The position numbers and the translations under genes were made by a program. A DNA stretch of 64,000 nucleotides from Amyloporia xantha (taxonomy: Eukaryota > Basidiomycota > Agaricomycetes > Polyporales > Adustoporiaceae), in contig JAYKKR010000034.1 in NCBI GenBank assembly GCA_036971615.1, positions 1-64,000 of the forward strand. The letters run 5' to 3'. Below are positions 1-9,722 of this stretch, piece after piece. Position 1 is the first letter of the stretch. Each line of letters opens with the position of its first letter. The notes beneath the pieces are model-generated. The model searched no databases. It saw only the letters and a program-made list of their open reading frames with translations, and was not told the DNA's origin.

Positions 1-213
1 ATACAAAGAGTGCGTGCGAGGGTTAGAAGGAAGGCGCACGTGAGAACTAGAAGTCACGTGAGTGTCCAAAGTCAAGGAACTTTCCGATAGCACAAAACTA
101 ACGAAGATGAAATGAGTGGAGATGGAAGGAATGGATATGCAAGAAAGAGAACAATCCAACTAAGGGTATACTATGGCAAGACATGCCGCACACATCCACA
201 AGCAACAAAATCG

Positions 214-2635
214 TCACTTGGCTTTCGGCCTCTTGGCCGGCCTCCCCGTGGGTCCTGACTTCGCAGTCTGGCTGCCCGGGTCCATCACACGCTTGACACC
301 GCGCGTGACCATCCGTCCGTCCCTTTCACCATGATTATCAACTCGTATTCCAAGATATTAATGAATGAAGCGTACCCATTAGCCTTCGACAGTAAGCGCG
401 CTCGTCCGCCCCTGGGGTATAGGCGCGGCAGCCTTCTTGCGGGAAGCAGCACGCTAGTAATGAGAGTTGTGAGCTCCTGACCCACCTGAGCAAGACACAT
501 ATGACGCACCTTCAATGTTTCCGAACTGACCCCACTACCTGACCCGACCCGTGCCCCTCCAACTCCTCCGACTGACGACTCTCAACGGCACTACCGCTCT
601 CAGGACCCTCCTCGTCATCCTTCTCCCCCGCCTCCTCTTCTTCACCTTCAGCATCGCGATCTTCCTCATCGTGACCAGCCATCTTCAACGGAGACACGTT
701 TGTCGGCTTCTTCGGGGGATTCGCGCATCACCCCACTTGGCAACATGTTTGCCAGCGGCGCGGGCTTGTCACCATTGGCTTCCATGTCTGGCGTCTTGCG
801 AGGAGTCGACATCGGGGTGTTCTTGCGAGGAGTCGATATAGCGGTGTTCTTGCGGGGTTGATATCGGCCCAGGGGTGTTCTTGCGGGGGTCGATATCGGC
901 GTGTTCTTGCAAGGCGTCGAAATCGGGACCTTCTTGCGAGGCGTCGATATCGGAATATCGATGCCCTTGTCGTCGTCTTCCTTGCCACTGGCTCCCACGA
1001 GAGCGTCATCTCGATCCTGGCGCCGTGGCGGCAACGACACCGTGCTGGTATCGACAACTTCGACTTCCTGTTCTTCATCATCGAGTACGGGGATTACGAT
1101 TTGCTCTTGTGATTTTCGCTGAGGCGTGACCATCCCGACTTGCGATGCGCGTGACGAGGCATCCGGGTTGACATCGTGCTCGGCTGCACCCGCCACCTCG
1201 GTGTTGTCCCTAGCCGTCTTAGATTCTCCGTCACGAGGAAGACGGAACTCCAGTGCCATGTCGGTACCCTGCTTGTCGTATATGTCGATGTAGAGTGTCA
1301 ACAATTTGACTGGAGTGTTCTGAGTGATGTCCACCAGGTCCTGTAGATTGACGTCGCGCCACATGGGTAATAAAATGTTCATTTTCGGGTCATTGGCGGC
1401 TTCCCAGTCGATTGGTGGTGTGTCGCCTCCATGACCATGGGCATAAGCTGAAATATGTTCATTCAGAACGTCGTTTGTAGACACTGCATCAATAACGTAC
1501 CCCACAATCCTTCTAAATACGCCTGGAGAGTACTCATGGATTCAGCGATTGATCGCTCCGGCACCCACATTGGCAGGAGCGGCTTGCCGTCTTCATCATA
1601 TGTGATTCCTTGATTCACGCCTGGACGAGCACACGCTGATGAATATATGTATCAGTACTGGTGATGCGGCACAATTTAAGACATACGTACGCAGAGCCAG
1701 GTCAATAAAGCGCAACCATTTAATGTTCTCCGGTCTATTGTCTTCGAAGTTGCCGAAGTCGATTCCATTCGCCGTGCATCCGATCGAAATCCTGAGGGCA
1801 CACGTTCAGCCTCATCAATGTATATCTATGAAAGACACCTACGTGCGTGTTACCTTCTCCCCCCTCGCATTCACAAACGCAATGCGGAGGAAGATAACGG
1901 CATCTCCTATTTGGTTTCGGCCGTGCCCAATCAGCTTATGCAATTCCGATCCAATAACATCAAAGACTGTCTCTTGATTGCTAATTAAGTCAAATCAACG
2001 TCAGAAAATTAACCATCCGTCATAAAGGCACAACTCACATAGTGATAGCATCCCATACATCACCATTCGCCGCTTGCTCCTTGGCTTTTTGCGCTTTCTC
2101 TGCCCAGTCTGTCTTGATCTTATCGGGGAGAGCGTCGAACAGCTGCGAACGGACCGCGTTCCGATTCCCGCCGTGTCCGACCATCCCGTTACTCCCAACA
2201 GCAGCCGTAACGATATCTTTGTTCTCTTGCCCCCAGAGTTCCGAGGCACCCAGCGAGCGTGTGTGCCGTCCAAACATAGACTTCGCATGGTGCGGCTCAT
2301 TCACTGTCGAACTCGTGCCTGCGCCATGGTTTTTGTACCAGTTGCGAATGGACTATTGAGGGTAACAATCAGTCTTGGATCTAAGACAGCAGACGAAAAC
2401 TGACCAAGCGCAGGTAACTCGCGTTGGGAAATGACCATCTTTTCAAGAGCTCATCCTCTACGTCCCCTCTGAATTTATTGCGCCGCTCGCGGTCTTTTGG
2501 GGGGATATCCTGCCATGCCGCTCGAGTGCTTTCTAGGTACGCCGTCTGCGCTGGAGTCCAGACCATCCTAGCCTGACGTGCGACTTCCTGCACCTCACCC
2601 TCCTGTTCGTCGCTGATGCCAGCGGAAGCCACCAT
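214..2635 (-). CDS. Agaricomycete-specific protein with HMG-box-like segment and STPRK repeats
   Basis: Multi-exon minus-strand gene of unknown function. The first exon starts at an ATG at 2635 and has a Trp-rich start (VWTPAQTAYLE, AWQDIPPKDRERR) of the kind found in large unnamed Agaricomycete families. The second exon continues IRNWYKN and then an HMG-box-like stretch (QLFDALPDKIKTDWAEKAQK). Exons near 1.9-1.7 kb give DVIGSELHKLIG and NRPENIKWLRFIDLA. The exon near 1.6 kb gives GKPLLPMWVPERSI, followed by the 666-1500 exon with LPMWRDVNLQDLVDI. The C-terminal part is low complexity: tandem ISTPRKNTP repeats (about 800-970), an acidic run, and a basic tail (GRPAKRPKAK) that stops at 214. 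The basic tail and repeats suggest a nuclear protein; that is inference. Splice junctions after 1500 are approximate. It lies beside two other unknown genes and upstream of a KDZ transposase. Confidence 0.6.
795..970 (-). repeat. In-frame minisatellite encoding STPRK-type repeats
   Basis: About six imperfect copies of a 27-30 bp unit (TTCTTGCGAGGAGTCGATATCG on the plus strand, with variants). Read on the minus strand inside the flanking gene they give ISTPRKN-TP and variants. Each unit carries a Ser/Thr-Pro-x-Lys/Arg site, the consensus for proline-directed kinases such as Cdk. The unit keeps the reading frame, so copy-number change would lengthen or shorten the protein without breaking it. 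Confidence 0.75.
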
Positions 2636-3109
2636 TGCGAGCTAAAATGGACGGCTGGGGTAGAGAAAATCCAGCGAACCGCAAGGCAATAGAGGAATGG
2701 CTTGAACGAAGGGGGGGGGATGAATTGAACGAATGTGGTATCCCCTGGAGGGGGGGAAGGAAAGGCAGAGTGCACACGAGTGGCGAACGGGGAAAGACGA
2801 CGCTACACACAATTTGACGGGCTTGCATGTACACTCGTCACTACGCAACTGCCGCGGCTGTCTCAAAGGTTAGTCCTGCCACTCAGTCAGCAGACTAATG
2901 ACCTTACCAAGCCTAATCCGACCACCTGTGCCGGGAAAACTCAGCCAAGTACCCGATGTTTTCCTAAGCCACATCCATGCGCACCGTATCAGCCTAACCA
3001 ACTATATTCCGGCCGACGCGCTTTCAGTCAGGTACAGTCACAGCTGATAAGAAATCATTTCTTGAAAAATAACCTTTTTGGCCGAACAATGCGCAGATAT
3101 ATCCGCTAT

Positions 3110-4474
3110 CTAGATCTGCGATTCTACCTCCCATTCGTCGCTCTCCATCAACTCCCAAGGTGCTTCCTCGTCGCTACTTTCGATCTCGATCACCCGAGCT
3201 TTCCCTTTGCCGCAAGGCTTCTTCGCCGCCGCCTTAGAACGCCCATCGTGCGCCGCTAAACGCTTACGCTTGTAACCAGAGCTAGGAGTAGAGGGGGAAG
3301 CATCTGTGCTACGACCGTCCGACGTCCGCGAGCTACTAGCGGTCAGCGGCGAAATCAAGGGGAACGGCTCGCGTCCTCGCTTCGGAGTAGAAGGCCCAGC
3401 CTTCCCGACGCCGACATCCACGCCCTTCAGCAACGCCGGGAGCGGATCCGGGAATATTATCGGCCGCACTTCTGTGAAGGCGCTGAGTCCCGGGCACCAC
3501 GCTACGCTCTTCAGTCTGTAGACTACAGGATCCCCGGCATCAAATACTCCTTATCGTGGGGCTTAGGATAGCCGAGAAAATAGCCCAGACGGCTATGAAA
3601 GCGTTCATACGGGACAGAGGACTCGTTGTCCTCTATCCCCAGCACATCATAGATATTACGCTGGCGGAAGGTGAACTCCAACAAGCCTTCGCGCTGGATG
3701 CCTTTCGCAGGGATTGTGATCGGTTCCTCGTTGTCCTGGCTCAGCGTCCATCAGCGCTTTGTCATAACGTTGCAAATGCGAAACCACCGTACCTTGATAT
3801 AAATCGTCACCAAAATCTCCTCCGTCTTCAACGGCGGGCGCCCTCGGCGGGGAGTCGCAGTGAGCGTCTGCACACGGCTCGGCGTGTTCGTCGGAGTCGG
3901 GGTGGAGGCTGAAGTTCGGGGCCCGTGTAGTAGCCCGCTCCGCCCAGACACGCCGGCGGGTCGAGCGCACGAACGCGGTCCATACATAAGTCGTGCTGCT
4001 CCTTCGTCATCTGAATCCTGAGCGGTTTCAAATGACGCGCGCATCGCTTGCTTCAGGCTGACGGCACTAGCTCATAATGTGTCAGGACCGTTATCCAATC
4101 AAAGAGAGCTTTACTCACAATTTCGAACAGCATTCCGAGCGAACCTTCATTCGCCACTCCATAACTGGTGACGACGAGATGACGAACGTCGGGATTCGTG
4201 GTGCAAAGAACCACAGCGCCGCGAATCACCGCACGGGAGGGTATGAACTGGTTGACGATGGTTTTGACGCGAGTGTCTGCCCTTATCATGTTTGTGCAGT
4301 ACAAAAATGCCCCGAGCTCAGGCCGCCTTTATATGCTGCTGGGTATGCTCAAATACATGCACACATAATATTCGTGCCACAAATTTCTGTTCAGTTTCAT
4401 ACCGCACTCATGAGCGCACTTACCAAATTCGTCATGATGCGCTCGCATTTATTTGCCCGAAAAAATCTAGAAAG
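3110..4474 (-). CDS. Unknown Agaricomycete protein, basic and Ser-rich C-terminus
   Basis: Minus-strand gene of several short exons, function not recognised. The probable 5' exon near 4.43-4.47 kb encodes FFRANKCERIMTNL. Then comes DTRVKTIVNQFIPSRAVIRG...VVTSYGVANEGSLGMLFEI with a consensus GTGAGT donor near 4.12 kb. Next is a Pro/Thr-rich exon ending GRPPLKTEEILVTIYIK, then DNEEPITIPAKG...FTFRQRNIYDVLGIEDNES...RLGYFLGYPKPHDKEYL. The last exon (3469-3110) is rich in Ser and Lys with a likely nuclear signal (YKRKRLAAHDGRSKAAAKK) and an acidic end (IEIESSDEEAPWE). The link between the last two exons near 3.5 kb is uncertain, because an in-frame stop lies at 3523-3525 unless it is spliced out. 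The 5' end is also uncertain. Confidence 0.45.
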
Positions 4475-4681
4475 CAGAAGGTTAGCGTCGATCAATGGAA
4501 TTCAGCACGATCATCATCAGACTGTGTCCGGGTATCGCGTCAAACATGCCGGACCCGCGTCCTATTCTGAATCTCATGACAAGGGAGATATCAGCAACGT
4601 CCACATGGTCAGGGCAAGGAAGCATGATGCTGATACAGTAAACCGGGATATCTACAAGCCATACACGACATCACCATCACG

Positions 4682-6772
4682 TCACGGTAAACTAGCTGGA
4701 ATGTACATGGGAACTACGGGAAGACGACGAAATACGCGGACGAAGCAGCGAGCGTAGAAGAGAGTGGCAGCACGCTGAAGAGAGTTGTATTCCGCTTCAG
4801 CGCACGACATGACCAACTCTGGCTGAACCCGCAATTCATCAGGTAAACCAGACCATCGGTCCATGAGCGTGATGAGACTCTTGAGGAAACAACGGTTGTC
4901 TCTCCAGCCTTCTTCGACCGAGGACAACCAACAAAACACGGGGCGTTCGCTTTCCCATTGCGGGACTACAGAGAGTGCGCTCGCACCCGACGTCCAGACT
5001 CGCGCAACCAGAGCTTCTCGATCCCACCGATGCAGCGTGGACCACTGCGAACTCCCGGTCATGGCTTCATCGAGCGCGCGAACCTCACACCGCCAGTTGA
5101 CCTCGTGGACCTCCCACAGGATTTGCGCCCGTAGCTCACCCGAGCCCGCTGCCTCACCGTTGATTTCATTCGAGCCCCACAGTACCAGTTGGGAGGGCGA
5201 GTACGATGGTAAACCACCCGTCTGCGCGAACAGCTTGCGCACATTCTGAGCAATTTGATGACGTTCCTGTGCCCGAGTGACTTTCTTGCCCTTGGACTTG
5301 GAAGAAGAGCCGGGGTCGTTGTCTCCGACATCAAGCGTGTAGTCACCATACAGACTGTCCCTCCACTCGGCGATTGACAACGGCTTGCCACCGATTGCAG
5401 GGTCAAGTAGGCGGTGGCGACAGAAGCCCCGTATGCGTACATAGTTGTGTATATATCGGCGGGTTTTATCACTCAGGGGCTCTCTCACACCGACGAATAG
5501 GAAGGGCGGAGGGAAATAATATGTCGCGGAAGTCGGGGGCGAGGGCAGCGGTGAGACTGCCGTGAGCGCGGCCTCCCAACATGGAGGTATCTTGCAGCCC
5601 GGGACCGCCTGGTGTTCGACAGAAGGATGTGCGGGTCCTGATGACGATCCGCCCTTCGCGCCCTCCCGACCACGAGTGCCCCGATGAGTACGACCGCCCA
5701 GTTTGCGGCGCTTTGAGTCGCGGTCGTCTTCCACGGGGTCATGGGGTAACACCGGCAAGCACTGATCCACCAGGGCACGCGTGACTTCCCTATTCATAAC
5801 ATACGGCCAATCTCCAACCCGTGTCACTAATCCAGCCAGATCACCCTGGCCACTGTATATCCTCGGCCACGCCTGTGCTAGCGCCAACTCAGACTCGATG
5901 GGGACAGGGTCGTCAATGACACGATGGACCTTGACGCGTGCTGTGAGATCCTGTATAAACCACACAGGGACACCCACCCTGAACAACGATTGGGCAGTGC
6001 TAGGGTTCTGTGTGAAAGCTCCACGGATATTCAATACGAGTTTGGCATGGAAGGTAGGAAGTGTAATCCTCGGCGCGATGATTTCCAGATAGTTCACATA
6101 TCCTGCAATTTCCAGTGCAAGACGCTGGATGTGTGCTGCAAGCGCGATGACGTGCATCTTGGACGCGGGGAGCTTCCGCAGACGGTCGATTGCTTGCCGC
6201 AGAATACCACAGAGATTGTGGCCGAGCTGTTTTTTGTCCTGTAGTACACCAGAACCACTCGCTTCGAAGAACTGCATAATACGCTCCGCTTCGCCTACAA
6301 GCTCATCCATGCAATCTCTCTTCAGAAACCCCAGACGGCGCACCCCGCACAGAACGTCTTCGTGCCAGTCCCATTCCTCGAAGCGACGCCAAACGATATC
6401 CTGCACGCCTAATTCACGCGGATCTCCTGGTGCAATGCGCATGCGCGCGGGGATGCACGCATGGTGGGGAATCTTGATATCGTACATCTGGGGCCATCTC
6501 GAATACTCCTGGGGACCCCAGCGGCCATCTACGCGGGACGTAATCACTCCCGGCTGAACCCTCGGGAATTCCGGAATCCAGGTTTGATTCGGACTGGTGA
6601 CAACCGCTTCGGCGTGCATGCTCCAGACACTAGCCACCTTGCCATCGTTCCACTCTATGGGTTCCCCAGCCCCTAGCCATAACTGATTTAGTGCGTCCCT
6701 GACGGCTACTGGGAATCTCTACTCACGGAGCAACCGAGGGGTCTCTTTCAAACACAGCGGTGCTGCCGACAT
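4682..6772 (-). CDS. Large unknown Agaricomycete protein (about 670 aa)
   Basis: Long open frame on the minus strand, stop at 4682. The frame runs unbroken from about 6708 and includes ALNQLWLGAGEPIEWNDGKV, WIPEFPRVQPGV, WPQMYDIKIPHHACIPARM, a basic linker (DSKRRKLGGRTHRG) and a strongly conserved-looking block FPPPFLFVG, RYIHNYVRIRGFCRHRL, SIAEWRDSLYGDY. There is no Met at the start of the long frame; GTG at 6637 is internal. The nearest suitable ATG is at 6772 (MSAAPLCLKETPRLL). It joins in frame only if an 18-nt GTGAGT...CCCAG segment (6709-6726) is removed, or if another 5' exon exists. It resembles unnamed proteins present in many copies in Agaricomycete genomes. No catalytic motif or membrane segment was recognised. 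Confidence 0.6.
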
Positions 6773-7378
6773 GTCGCTTCAAAGTGTTCGATCTAAATTG
6801 CATGTATGAACACACGCGTTGGACGGCGCACACACGACATACTATTGAACTATATTGACTCTATACTACGCCGCAGGCCAAGCTGCCCGTGGTAGAGGAT
6901 GACGTGCTTTGAGTTCCTGGAAGGAATCAATGGCGTGATGGCCCAATAAGCGAGGAATCATGAGACGAGTGCTCGGGCACTCACCGTGAACAATAGTATT
7001 CGCGCGCGCTACATGGTTACACCCGAGAGAAAGTGATTAGGCAAATAAATAATTTCAAATCACTTACCTTCCAACCGTATCAGGGGAGACCTGTGCAAGT
7101 CATCGGGTGAATGACAAGGGCGGTTAGACTGGCAAAACCACAAGAGCGAGCAACGTACGGCTGTAAAGGAAGCCGGAGTGACACGCGGAAAGGGGGGCCG
7201 ACGCGCGTAGCAGCGACGGAAAACAACGCCACGAGATTGCAAAGTCAAGATCCAGGAGGTTTCAACGACAGGGCGACGGCAGTGAGCAACAATTTGAGAA
7301 GCTAGAGGGTACGGAGACAGCGGCAAGCAGAGTACCGAGAGCCTAGAGACACCAGGGGATCGTTCTTGCGGTGGTCTT
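6773..7378. other. Intergenic, no gene seen
   Basis: No convincing ORF or structured repeat was seen. The stretch separates the three unknown minus-strand genes from the repeat-rich region ahead of the KDZ transposase. Confidence 0.4.
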
Positions 7379-7708
7379 CTAGGCGACCGATGCCAGGCGC
7401 AAGGAGAGAGCTCTCTCCAGCGCACACGGCAGGAAGTCAGTGGCGTTCGTCAGGCAACTGCCTTCCGTTCGCACAACCAACACTTGAGGCCTGTCGATGG
7501 GCTTGAGGTCGAAATCCGAGGCTTTGAGCACGAAGGGCGGACGCCGTGAAGAGAGTCGCCAGGACAGTGAGAGTTCACTGCCACGATTATCCTCGAGATT
7601 AGCTTCGTCTGTAAGTTCAGGCGGAGTCTGCCAACTCGGCTTGCGCCGAGAGGCTGAGGCGTCGGAATCAGCTGCTCCCGATTCGGACGATGTGGCTGAA
7701 GCCTCCAA
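7379..7708 (-). CDS. Possible small gene or gene remnant, unknown
   Basis: An open frame of 109 codons with ATG start, Ser/Ala-rich at the N-terminus, then SWRLSSRRPPFVLKASDFDLKPIDRPQVLVVRTEGS. No family recognised. Its 5' end overlaps the first of three degenerate tandem repeats (7.69-8.21 kb), so it may be a remnant or chance ORF. Confidence 0.2.
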   Translation of the reverse strand: MEASATSSESGAADSDASASRRKPSWQTPPELTDEANLEDNRGSELSLSWRLSSRRPPFVLKASDFDLKPIDRPQVLVVRTEGSCLTNATDFLPCALERALSLRLASVA

Positions 7709-8215
7709 TTGCCTTCGGGATACTCGGCGGCTTTCAAGGGTTAGCGTAGCATCCAGATAGTGTTAGTCGACGGTATGTACACTCAGTTGTAAGTTTGATA
7801 CAAATCCCTGCGCGAAATATTATGTCGTGTGATAGCCTCAAAGTGCCGACACGCTGGACCGTCTGAATCCCTCAGCTGATCTGTGCCCGATTCGGCGATG
7901 TGGCTGAAGTCTCCTCCAACGCGCTGAGCAGACTTGGCCAATTTCAAGCTCTTGCGTAATATGCGTGTACTGGTGTAGAGTGTTAGTAGATGGTATGTAT
8001 ATTCGGCTGTCATCTTGATACAAAACCCTGCGACTCAAGGCGCCGACAGGCTCACACGTCTGAATCCTGCACCTGATCTGTGCCCCATTCAGGCGATGTG
8101 GCTGAAGCCTCCTCTAATTACACTCAGTAGACTTAGCAGATTTCATGCATTCGCGTACCATAGAGATAATTTTAGTAGACATTGGCATGTACCCTAATCT
8201 GGCTGCTTAATTGAA
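7680..8215. repeat. Three diverged tandem copies, about 200 bp each
   Basis: The anchor GATGTGGCTGAAGcCTCC begins near 7689, 7897 and 8095, giving periods of 208 and 198 bp. Each copy also carries CTGATCTGTGCCC (absent or changed in the first), TTAGTaGAcggTATGTA and, in the first two, GATACAAA-CCCTGCG. The copies differ by many substitutions and small indels, so the array is old. No coding frame is kept across copies. Confidence 0.75.
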
Positions 8216-8534
8216 TTGATGTCAATGTGCATACTCTTGTGCAAGGCGTACTTTGAGTGCCAGTGCTTGGTGCAATCGGACCTATGCCGGCTTCCAGGCA
8301 CCCAAAAGGGAGTTAAGACACAATCTACATTACAAGTCAAGCACATGTGTAGTGTTTAATACGGCGCCGGCACATTAGGGTTGTTGCAGCTACACAGGGG
8401 AGAGGTACTGCCCTTGACGCCAGCATCGAGCGTGAAGGTCGATTGAACTTGTGGCTGAGCGCGCGTGCTGAGTGGCTGCGGCCTGCGTCGCTCACCTCAA
8501 TCGCACTTTGCGGCCTCGCATCGTGGCTCCTTCA

Positions 8535-8930
8535 TTATCTTGCCATCCACTCGCTGATATATTCAATTATAATACTCGATATCGCAGTTCCAGCCACTGG
8601 CCCAAATTGCAGCAAGAGCCGCGACTGTAACGCATCCTTCACTGGAACATTGGTGTCCAAACATTTGGTCTCGGTGGCGTCCAAATATTTGGCGTAGGCG
8701 ATTATCGCTGGATCATCCTCATCGCCAACGCTCTCAAGTTCAACACCCCGACGTGGACACATCCTCAAGACCTGGTGCGCTCCGATGGCCGTACGGCCGT
8801 CGTTGAGACCCAGTGAACAGCGATCTCGCCCTGGGTTACCAGGGAGCGAGGCGTTGTGGGCAAGAACGCAGGTTGAAGACCTCTCAGCGATCTCGGGACA
8901 AGGCCTCTGTGAATCTACTGGCGACGACAT
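8535..8930 (-). CDS. Weak ORF, unknown
   Basis: An ATG-initiated frame of 131 codons with mixed composition, including a PRRGVELESVGDEDDPAIIAYAKYL stretch read around 8.70-8.77 kb. No family, partner or splice pattern supports it, and it lies in a repeat-rich gap. Listed only because no better gene was found between 7.7 and 9.7 kb. Confidence 0.15.
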   Translation of the reverse strand: MSSPVDSQRPCPEIAERSSTCVLAHNASLPGNPGRDRCSLGLNDGRTAIGAHQVLRMCPRRGVELESVGDEDDPAIIAYAKYLDATETKCLDTNVPVKDALQSRLLLQFGPVAGTAISSIIIEYISEWMAR

Positions 8931-8953
8931 GAAGACCGGCTTGTATCTCTGGC

Positions 8954-9021
8954 AACATATCTGGGCGACGAAAATATCTGGGCGATGAACATATCTGGGT
9001 GATGAACATATCTGGGCGACG
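8954..9021. repeat. 17-bp direct repeat, four copies
   Basis: Four head-to-tail copies of AACATATCTGGGCGACG at 8954-8970, 8971-8987, 8988-9004 and 9005-9021. The first and last are identical and the middle two differ at one or two bases. It sits about 700 bp upstream of the KDZ transposase start and could be a subterminal repeat of that element; this is inference only. Confidence 0.85.
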
Positions 9022-9722
9022 TTCTCGATGTGCTTGTGGCAGTCCTCTGTCGATAATAAACTTCACTCATTGTTCGTCTAACGGGAGCACTCGCCCACTG
9101 TGGTACATATTGAACATTCTGGGGACCAACGCAGGCATGCACTCTCCAAGATTAGTAGGCCATCTTGTTCTGACAACGCCTCCATGACTAATGATTGCAC
9201 GTCTCAGACCCATATTTGCGTCATTTACCCTGTGTATAGACCGTGGACCCGGCGCCCGAAGTCAGTGCCGCCCCTGCTCTGCAGTCCTATTCGCGTCTGA
9301 TGGCGGTATCCAGATCTCGCATGGTGCAGTGACCATGCGCCTCGCTGGAAGGTATCCGAAATGGTCAAGGTGTCCGTCTGTTGTTGTCATGGTACGTCCG
9401 CCGTTGGATCGTGTACCTCCTGCCTATGAGCTTACCCGGCAGTGGCGCCACTTTCGGGCGACACAAGCACGCCGGAGGTGCAAGAGCGCATGGCTGCCAG
9501 GGCAAAGCAACACTCAGCGCTATCGGTACTCGGGTCAAATCGGCAATCAGGGCATTATGCGCCAGTGCAGAATGGGTTACCCTCGCAGTCGCGAGTGGAC
9601 GCGCACCCATCTCCTCTCGCCCACATTCTTTTGCTCCTACTCTCGCACAACCCGCGCGTACACGCGCACCTTCATTGATCCCTCCAATTCGCCAACTCCA
9701 GCACTATACGCGTGTACCTGCC

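Noticed and set aside
4682..6772. TET/JBP dioxygenase identity for the 670-aa protein beside the KDZ element
   Set aside because: The known KDZ-TET association made this attractive, but no His-x-Asp...His iron-binding pattern or 2OG-binding Arg context was recognised.
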